This document shows, one piece after another, positions 1-3,940 of a stretch of DNA of 5,899 bases. Both the position numbers and the translations under genes were made by a program. Under the pieces are notes generated by a model. It saw nothing but the letters and a program-made list of their open reading frames with translations, did not search any database and had not been told where the DNA came from. Source of the DNA: an uncultured Lachnospiraceae bacterium (GTDB lineage: Bacteria; Bacillota; Clostridia; Lachnospirales; Lachnospiraceae); NCBI GenBank assembly GCA_902773445.1, contig CACYEU010000114.1, positions 1-5,899 on the forward strand, read 5' to 3'. The first letter of the stretch is position 1; the number at the start of each line of letters is the position of its first letter.

Positions 1-951
1 ACAACTTACTCTAATCACTACGACTTCCTTGTCATCGGCGCAGGCGCAGCCGGTATGGCCTCCGCGCTGACGGCAAATAAGAGCGGAAAATCCGTCTTGC
101 TCGTTGACCGCAATCCTTCTCTCGGCGGCATTTTAAACCAGTGTGTTCACGATGGATTCGGTCTCGGATACTTTAGTGAAAACCTGACCGGAATTGAGTA
201 TTCGAAACGTTTCAGTGACTTAATTAATGATTCAATAGCTTCATGCAGTAATCAAGCAGATGATTGTTCATCGGTATCGGCCTCTCTGCACTTATCTCTC
301 GATACAACTGTTGTCCGGATCGACCCGGACCGGCGCGCGCTTCTCAGTTCTAAGAGCGGTCTGCAGCAAGTATCATTTGATCAGTGTATTCTTGCGACCG
401 GCTGCCGCGAACGTGCCATCGGATCACTCGGCATCTGCGGTACCCGTCCGCACGGCATTTACACAGCCGGCCAGATGCAGAAGATGATCAATATCGACCA
501 CCTTGATACCGGCCGTGATATCGTGATCCTCGGAAGCGGCGACATCGGGCAGATCGTCGCCCGGCATCTCGCGATGAACGGCAAAAATATCATCGCGATG
601 GTTGAAAAAGAAGACCACCCGGGCGGTATGAAGCTCAACCACGACCGCTGTATCAGGGCTCATCATTTACCGCTGATTCTGCGCTCGACGATCGTTGAAA
701 TCATCGGCGAGCGCGATCTTGAAGCTGTTGTCGTCGAGAATCTCGACACAAAAAAACGCACCACACTTGCGTGTGATACGCTGATAACCGCGGTCGGTCT
801 GATCCCCGAACGTGAACTGATCGCAGACCTGCTACCGGACGGATCGATGCCGCCCTGGCTTCATGCTGTCGGCAACTGCGATTATGTCCATGAAATCGTC
901 GACAGTGTCTCTCTCGAGTCCGAAAAACTCGTCGAATCCCTCGTCATTTAG
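1..951 (+). CDS. FAD/NAD(P)-dependent oxidoreductase, 5'-truncated by the window edge
   Basis: This flavoprotein has two dinucleotide-binding folds and probably passes electrons between NAD(P)H, FAD and an unidentified partner in the cytoplasm. The reading frame is open from base 1, so the start lies upstream; the first ATG, at 55, falls inside the FAD loop and is not a start. Visible are the FAD motif GAGAAG (37-54), LGGILNQCVHDGFGL soon after it, TGCRERA (near 391-414), GTRPHGIYTAGQ, the second Rossmann loop GSGDIG (532-549), and GLIPE with GNCDYVHEIVD near the end. These match, from memory, the roughly 410-residue oxidoreductases often encoded beside glycerol-3-phosphate dehydrogenase and DUF1667 proteins in Firmicutes. 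Only 316 residues are visible. A Ser/Asp/Cys-rich stretch (about 235-290) looks inserted, and about 20 residues seem missing before GNCDYVHE. The substrate is unknown. The gene converges on the sulfur-relay genes and is not in their operon. Confidence 0.85.
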   Translation, partial: TTYSNHYDFLVIGAGAAGMASALTANKSGKSVLLVDRNPSLGGILNQCVHDGFGLGYFSENLTGIEYSKRFSDLINDSIASCSNQADDCSSVSASLHLSLDTTVVRIDPDRRALLSSKSGLQQVSFDQCILATGCRERAIGSLGICGTRPHGIYTAGQMQKMINIDHLDTGRDIVILGSGDIGQIVARHLAMNGKNIIAMVEKEDHPGGMKLNHDRCIRAHHLPLILRSTIVEIIGERDLEAVVVENLDTKKRTTLACDTLITAVGLIPERELIADLLPDGSMPPWLHAVGNCDYVHEIVDSVSLESEKLVESLVI

Positions 952-975
952 CCGTTCGGGCATTCTGACGTAAAA

Positions 976-1170
976 TCAACCCCCTCCGGAAATACGCTTG
1001 ACAGTGATCTCATCGCCCTCATTGAGCGTCATTTTGGAAAATGTGATCACCTGAAGCTGTTCTCCGTTGAGTTTGACCATCGCCCGCCTGTAACCGAATT
1101 TCTGCAGGAACTGTTTTCCTGTCGTTCCTTCGGGCACTTCCGTCTCTTCGCCATTGTGAAGAACTATCAT
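976..1170 (-). CDS. ThiS/MoaD-family sulfur carrier protein, 64 aa
   Basis: This is a small ubiquitin-fold carrier whose C-terminal glycine is adenylated by a ThiF/MoeB enzyme and converted to a thiocarboxylate that donates sulfur to a biosynthetic enzyme. The protein begins MIVLHNGEETEVPEG and ends DEITVKRISGGG; the terminal Gly-Gly is the hallmark of the family. Its length (64 residues) and the EGDEITVKRI segment are closer to ThiS (about 66 residues) than to MoaD (about 80). An in-frame TTG at 1209 would add 13 residues, but the ATG at 1170 has AGAGAGGAG six bases upstream and was chosen. It is the last gene of the desulfurase-ThiF-carrier unit, 56 bases after the ThiF stop. With three glycines at the end instead of the usual two, it is slightly unusual. 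No thiG, thiH or moaE is in view, so the acceptor of the sulfur cannot be assigned. Confidence 0.88.
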   Translation of the reverse strand: MIVLHNGEETEVPEGTTGKQFLQKFGYRRAMVKLNGEQLQVITFSKMTLNEGDEITVKRISGGG

Positions 1171-1176
1171 GGGATT

Positions 1177-1185
1177 CTCCTCTCT
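1177..1185 (-). promoter_or_regulatory. Ribosome binding site of the sulfur carrier gene
   Basis: The minus strand reads AGAGAGGAG and is followed by six bases and the ATG at 1170-1168. It decides the start of the 64-residue carrier against the upstream TTG at 1209, which has no comparable site at that distance. Confidence 0.8.
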
Positions 1186-1226
1186 GCAGACTCTGCTGTT
1201 CCTGTACAATGCAGGACATTTCCTTT

Positions 1227-2252
1227 TTATAAGCCGATATACTCTGCGTAGACAGCCCGCGCGCGCTTTTCATCACTGACATGTTTGATGATCGCGCGGC
1301 CGGTCTTGAACAGCTTGATCTCGACATCGCCGTCGTCAAAATCAAGTGTGTATTTAGTATACTTCACTTTTCCTCTGTTTTTAAGCTTTTCGGCGTATTT
1401 TTCAAAATCGATCTCACCCTCGTTCGACGGTACGATCTGCATTGAATCTTTGCCGCACATACTGACCGTCTGTGCCTTTGACGCCTTTCCGTAGAAACTG
1501 TATTCGCCCCTGCACACCGGGCATTCCGGGTCTTTTTCGACTGTAAATGTGTCAAAGCTGTTGTCCCAGAGATCAAAAGAGATCAGATCGCTGCGCACAG
1601 AATCGGCATCCGTCAGTAGTTTGAGCACCTCCGCGCACTGCAAAGCTGCGATCATCGATACCGTCGAGCAGAGCACTCCCTCTGTCGCGCAGGTCGGGGT
1701 TTCTCCCGGAATAAACTCTTCATCCCCGATGAAGCATCGGAAGCACGGTTCCTCTTCTCCCGGAAGAAAAACTTTGACCATGCCGGATGCTGCCAGGGCC
1801 CCTCCGTATACCCACGGTTTCTTCAGAGCATGACAGGCCTCGTTGATCAGCAGACGTGTTTCAAAACTGTCAGACGCGTCGACTACGACATCGACATCAG
1901 AAAGGAGCGAATCAGCATTGCTGCCGTCGAGGATCGTAATGCGGTCTTCCACTTCGATCTCACTGTTCACGCTTCCGAGATACTCTTTCAGAATCACTGC
2001 CTTAACGCGCTCGTTCCGGGCATCTTCCTCAGTAAACAGGCTCTGTCTCTGCAATTCAGAAATATCGACATAATCACCGTCGATCAGGCGGATAAAACCA
2101 ACGCCGGCCCGGGCCAGATTGTTGGCCACTGCCGTACCGATCGCAGACATTTCAATGATTGCGACACGCGCTTTTTTCAGTTTTTCCTGTCCTTCCGGTC
2201 CGATTCCGTAAAAAATCTCCTGACGGCCGTACCGGGACGATTGCACTGACAT
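1227..2252 (-). CDS. ThiF/MoeB-type (E1-like) adenylyltransferase with altered nucleotide loop, 341 aa
   Basis: Enzymes of this family use ATP to adenylate the C-terminal glycine of ThiS or MoaD, which prepares it for sulfur transfer. Visible in order are the N-terminal SSRYGRQEIF, the acidic ribose-binding segment LIDGD (56-60), LQRQ with the arginine finger (R69), K84, the Mg-associated aspartate in DASDS (D128), the zinc cysteines CFRC (170-173) and CPVC (244-247), and the Cys188 site in PTCATEGVL. Residues from about 262 (TVSMCGKDSMQ to AVYAEYIG) form a C-terminal extension that I recognise from B. subtilis ThiF (336 residues). The odd point is the ATP loop: the family has GxGxxG, here EMSAIG (34-39, bases 2136-2153), so the first two glycines are gone. 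The start at 2252 overlaps the desulfurase stop as TGATG, with AGGAG seven bases before it. HesA/MoeB or ThiF naming is equally possible. Confidence 0.9.
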   Translation of the reverse strand: MSVQSSRYGRQEIFYGIGPEGQEKLKKARVAIIEMSAIGTAVANNLARAGVGFIRLIDGDYVDISELQRQSLFTEEDARNERVKAVILKEYLGSVNSEIEVEDRITILDGSNADSLLSDVDVVVDASDSFETRLLINEACHALKKPWVYGGALAASGMVKVFLPGEEEPCFRCFIGDEEFIPGETPTCATEGVLCSTVSMIAALQCAEVLKLLTDADSVRSDLISFDLWDNSFDTFTVEKDPECPVCRGEYSFYGKASKAQTVSMCGKDSMQIVPSNEGEIDFEKYAEKLKNRGKVKYTKYTLDFDDGDVEIKLFKTGRAIIKHVSDEKRARAVYAEYIGL

Positions 2253-3397
2253 CAAATCTCTCCTCTGCTGATAATACCGACAGCCTCGATGCAGGCGTCA
2301 ATTTCCTCGTCTGTTGTAAAATATCCCGGGCTGATGCGCACCGTCCCGCCCTTATCGAGCGTTCCGATCGTCTCGTGCGCATACGGCGCACAGTGCAATC
2401 CGCTTCTGACTGCGATACCGAAGATCTGGTCCATATAGATCGAAGCATCCTGAGGCTCAACGCCCCCGATCGTGATCGATACGACTGCCCCGCGGTTATG
2501 TCCCTGAGCACTCAGAATATTGACATTGTCGAATTCCCTGAGCCCGTTCAGAAGTCGCTCAGTCAGCTCATGTTCTCTTGCACGGATCTGTTCGACTCCG
2601 GTCTGCAGGATGAATTCGACAGCCTTGCCGAGACCGGCGATGCCGGGGACATTGAGAGTCCCGCTCTCATAGCGCTCAGGCCTGTCCTCAGGCTGGTGAA
2701 GCAATTCCGACTTTGTTCCCGTGCCGCCTGTGATAAACGGCTCCAGATCGATCTCAGGGCTGACATAGAGCCCTCCGGTTCCCTGCGGCCCGTACAAACA
2801 TTTATGACCCGGAAATGCCAGCAGATCGATCTTCATCTTCTGAACATCGATATCTCTGACTCCCGCCGACTGTGCGGCGTCGACAAGGAATGGGACGCCC
2901 CTTCTGCGGCAGACCTCTCCGATCGCCGCAATATCATTGACGGTGCCTGTGACATTTGAAATATGCGTGCATACAACCAGCGATGTATTGTCCCTGACAG
3001 CTGCTTCAACCGCTTCCGGATCGATGCCGTTCTCAATATCGGCGTTGATCTTCGTGACCTCCACTCCTGCGTCTTTCAAATGCTCAAGAGGTCTGGCAAC
3101 TGAATTATGCTCCAGTGACGAAGTGATCACATGGTCGCCGGGCTTAACGATCCCGCGGATCGCCATATTCAGCCCCATGGTCGTATTATTTGTAAACGCA
3201 ATCGTCTCCATGCTCTCGGCATGAAACAGACGGCTTAAAGCAAGCCTGGTCTCCGCGACCGCCTCGCCTGCTGCCAGTGACAGACCGTGCCCCGAACGCC
3301 CGGGATTCCCCGAAAGTGCTCTGAGCGCGTGATCGGCCGCCGTGTAGACGGCTTCCGGTTTTTTAAATGAAGTTGCCGCATAATCCAGATAAATCAT
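2252..3397 (-). CDS. Cysteine desulfurase, class V aminotransferase fold (CsdB/SufS-like), 381 aa
   Basis: This PLP enzyme removes sulfur from cysteine, leaving alanine and an enzyme persulfide that feeds acceptor proteins. The N-terminus is MIYLDYAATSFKKP. Visible are EHNSV with the ring-stacking His97, DAAQSAG with the cofactor-contacting Asp173 and Gln176, GHKCLYGP with the Schiff-base Lys199, the ESGTLNVPGI substrate-loop region (244-253), and RSGLHCAPYAH with catalytic Cys336. Length and motifs suit the group of Gram-positive anaerobe desulfurases (TIGR01977 type, as I recall), one member of which sits beside selD in the selenium-dependent molybdenum hydroxylase cluster of Enterococcus faecalis. 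The ATG at 3397 has AAGGAG five bases upstream. It is first in the unit and overlaps ThiF by one base, so the two are probably translationally coupled. Its likely role is sulfur donor for ThiF and the carrier; selenium or general sulfur use cannot be excluded. Confidence 0.92.
   Translation of the reverse strand: MIYLDYAATSFKKPEAVYTAADHALRALSGNPGRSGHGLSLAAGEAVAETRLALSRLFHAESMETIAFTNNTTMGLNMAIRGIVKPGDHVITSSLEHNSVARPLEHLKDAGVEVTKINADIENGIDPEAVEAAVRDNTSLVVCTHISNVTGTVNDIAAIGEVCRRRGVPFLVDAAQSAGVRDIDVQKMKIDLLAFPGHKCLYGPQGTGGLYVSPEIDLEPFITGGTGTKSELLHQPEDRPERYESGTLNVPGIAGLGKAVEFILQTGVEQIRAREHELTERLLNGLREFDNVNILSAQGHNRGAVVSITIGGVEPQDASIYMDQIFGIAVRSGLHCAPYAHETIGTLDKGGTVRISPGYFTTDEEIDACIEAVGIISRGEI
2260..2264 (-). 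promoter_or_regulatory. Ribosome binding site of the ThiF gene, inside the desulfurase 3' end
   Basis: AGGAG on the minus strand lies seven bases before the ATG at 2252-2250, within the last codons of the desulfurase. Together with the TGATG overlap it supports ATG 2252 as the start; the TTG one codon earlier (2255) is less likely. Confidence 0.75.
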
Positions 3398-3402
3398 ACG
3401 AA

Positions 3403-3408
3403 CTCCTT
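3403..3408 (-). promoter_or_regulatory. Ribosome binding site of the cysteine desulfurase gene
   Basis: AAGGAG on the minus strand lies five bases before the ATG at 3397-3395 and fixes the start of the first gene of the sulfur-relay unit. Confidence 0.8.
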
Positions 3409-3460
3409 GATCTTCTGTGACATTTTTACGGTATTTGACTTGTTGATGCGTCTTGTATTA

Positions 3461-3496
3461 TTTTATCATACCCGCATGTTTTATCATACCCGCATG
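3461..3496. repeat. Perfect 18-bp tandem duplication upstream of the desulfurase
   Basis: The unit ttttatcatacccgcatg occurs twice head to tail without a mismatch (3461-3478 and 3479-3496). On the minus strand, which reads toward the desulfurase 64 bases away, each copy contains TATGAT followed by AAAA, similar to a -10 hexamer. No matching -35 is seen 16-18 bases before either copy. It may be a duplicated operator or promoter element, or simply a recent slippage duplication. Confidence 0.9.
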
Positions 3497-3653
3497 GCCA
3501 ATTCTATCCTCTGAGCGACGGACAAGCACATGTCAAGTGTCCCGGCCGGGTCTTGATTCCTGCAAGCAGGTTGAACAAGCTTGTATGTGCCTATGCATGA
3601 TCAGTCGGCCTTCAATGCAGCTGAGTATTTGGGAGCAGAATCTCTGAATTCGC

Positions 3654-3677
3654 AAAAAACCACTACGGAAAGTAGTG
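3654..3677 (-). terminator. Candidate minus-strand terminator, 6-bp stem with T6 tail
   Basis: On the minus strand CACTAC, loop TTTCC and GTAGTG are followed by GTTTTTTGCG. The stem is short and half A/T, so it may be weak. It would catch transcription that reads through the stronger hairpin after the oxidoreductase gene. Confidence 0.4.
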
Positions 3678-3702
3678 CAAAATCCAAACTGCCTCTGTTT
3701 TA

Positions 3703-3746
3703 CACTACCAAATCGGACAATTTGGTAGTGCATTTTTTCATTTTTT
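3703..3746 (+). terminator. Candidate plus-strand rho-independent terminator
   Basis: A perfect 11-bp stem (3703-3713 with 3720-3730, loop cggaca) is followed by cattttttcattttttaa, two runs of six T. The T tracts lie only on the plus-strand side. No plus-strand protein gene ends before it, so it either serves an unrecognised plus-strand RNA or came with the palindromic element. Confidence 0.6.
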
Positions 3747-3812
3747 AAGATATTTCACTACTTTCGGTAGAGCAAAAAACCAATAATTCCCGGTTTGCTC
3801 ACCAAAACGCCC

Positions 3813-3869
3813 GCCGGTCATGTACGAACCGGCCATATAATACTCTCGCCGATCATATGCAAACCAGCC
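3813..3869. repeat. Diverged 22-bp direct repeat pair
   Basis: Bases 3813-3834 and 3848-3869 agree at 17 of 22 positions with a 35-base period, and all five differences are A/G exchanges. The first copy can form a 6-bp hairpin (gccggt 3813-3818 with accggc 3828-3833). A separate 7-bp inverted repeat, ggtttgc (3792-3798) with gcaaacc (3859-3865), encloses most of the pair. The function is unknown; paired binding sites or a decayed duplication are possible. Confidence 0.55.
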
Positions 3870-3887
3870 ACAACATAAATCCATGAA

Positions 3888-3915
3888 AGGGCTGCCGCCG
3901 GACGGCAGCAGCCCT
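3888..3915 (-). terminator. Terminator hairpin after the aldehyde oxidoreductase gene
   Basis: The minus strand forms a 12-bp stem, AGGGCTGCTGCC with GGCGGCAGCCCT (one G-T pair), around the loop GTCC, starting 25 bases after the stop codon. The T run after it is short (TTCATGG), so termination may be incomplete, but position and stem strength make this the natural end of the transcript. Confidence 0.7.
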
Positions 3916-3940
3916 GATTTCCTATAAGACCTGCTGAGAC

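Larger units (their letters stand above)
3652..3782. repeat. Palindromic element with terminal inverted repeats and flanking direct repeats (MITE-like)
   Basis: The direct repeat gcaaaaaacca occurs at 3652-3662 and 3772-3782. Just inside it, 3661-3677 (cactacggaaagtagtg) and the reverse complement of 3756-3772 agree at 15 of 17 bases. The centre holds a perfect 11-bp inverted repeat (3703-3713 with 3720-3730). If 10 bases (gcaaaaaacc) are a target-site duplication, the element is 3662-3771, 110 bp, with no coding capacity. This is the layout of a miniature inverted-repeat element. The alternative is a cluster of transcription terminators that happen to share the CACTAC/GTAGTG stem. Only comparison with other copies in the genome would decide. 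Confidence 0.5.
3398..3940. other. 543-base intergenic region without a convincing gene
   Basis: This stretch separates the oxidoreductase from the desulfurase start. It holds the desulfurase ribosome binding site and leader, an 18-bp tandem duplication, small perfect palindromes (3541-3550 cccggccggg; 3575-3584 acaagcttgt), the CACTAC palindromic element (3652-3782), a diverged 22-bp direct repeat, and the terminator of the oxidoreductase. Short open frames of 64-66 codons exist on both strands but have low-complexity or cysteine-rich translations, no good ribosome binding site, and cross the hairpins, so I do not call them. On the minus strand I find no clean -35/-10 pair for the desulfurase: a TTGACA (3536-3531) is followed by a TAGAAT only after 24 bases. 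Confidence 0.7.

Noticed and set aside
55..57. ATG as start of the left-hand flavoprotein
   Set aside because: It follows directly on the GAGAAG FAD loop, which would be lost. The in-frame codons from base 1 encode the expected first beta strand.
1019..1345. Minus-strand 108-codon frame bridging the ThiF end and the carrier
   Set aside because: It overlaps both real genes in another frame, and its Ser/Arg-rich translation lacks family features.
2159..2959. Long plus-strand open frame (266 codons) opposite the desulfurase
   Set aside because: It lies antisense to a gene with complete catalytic motifs, has no recognisable domain and no ribosome binding site. It is a by-product of codon bias.
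3461..3496. CRISPR array
   Set aside because: The 18-bp copies are directly adjacent with no spacers and there are only two. No cas gene is in view.
3453..3733. Small open frames of 64 (+) and 66 (-) codons in the intergenic region
   Set aside because: They have poor starts, no ribosome binding sites and unusual Cys/Phe-rich translations, and the minus-strand frame starts inside the terminator hairpin.
3836..3841. Perfect TATAAT as a plus-strand promoter
   Set aside because: No -35-like hexamer lies 16-18 bases upstream (gccggt there), there is no extended -10 TG, and no plus-strand gene follows.
3398..3940. Molybdenum-cofactor or thiamine riboswitch in the desulfurase leader
   Set aside because: I looked for conserved riboswitch core segments (for example CTGAGA of the thiamine type) on the minus strand before the desulfurase and did not find them. 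A covariance-model search would be needed to exclude one fully.
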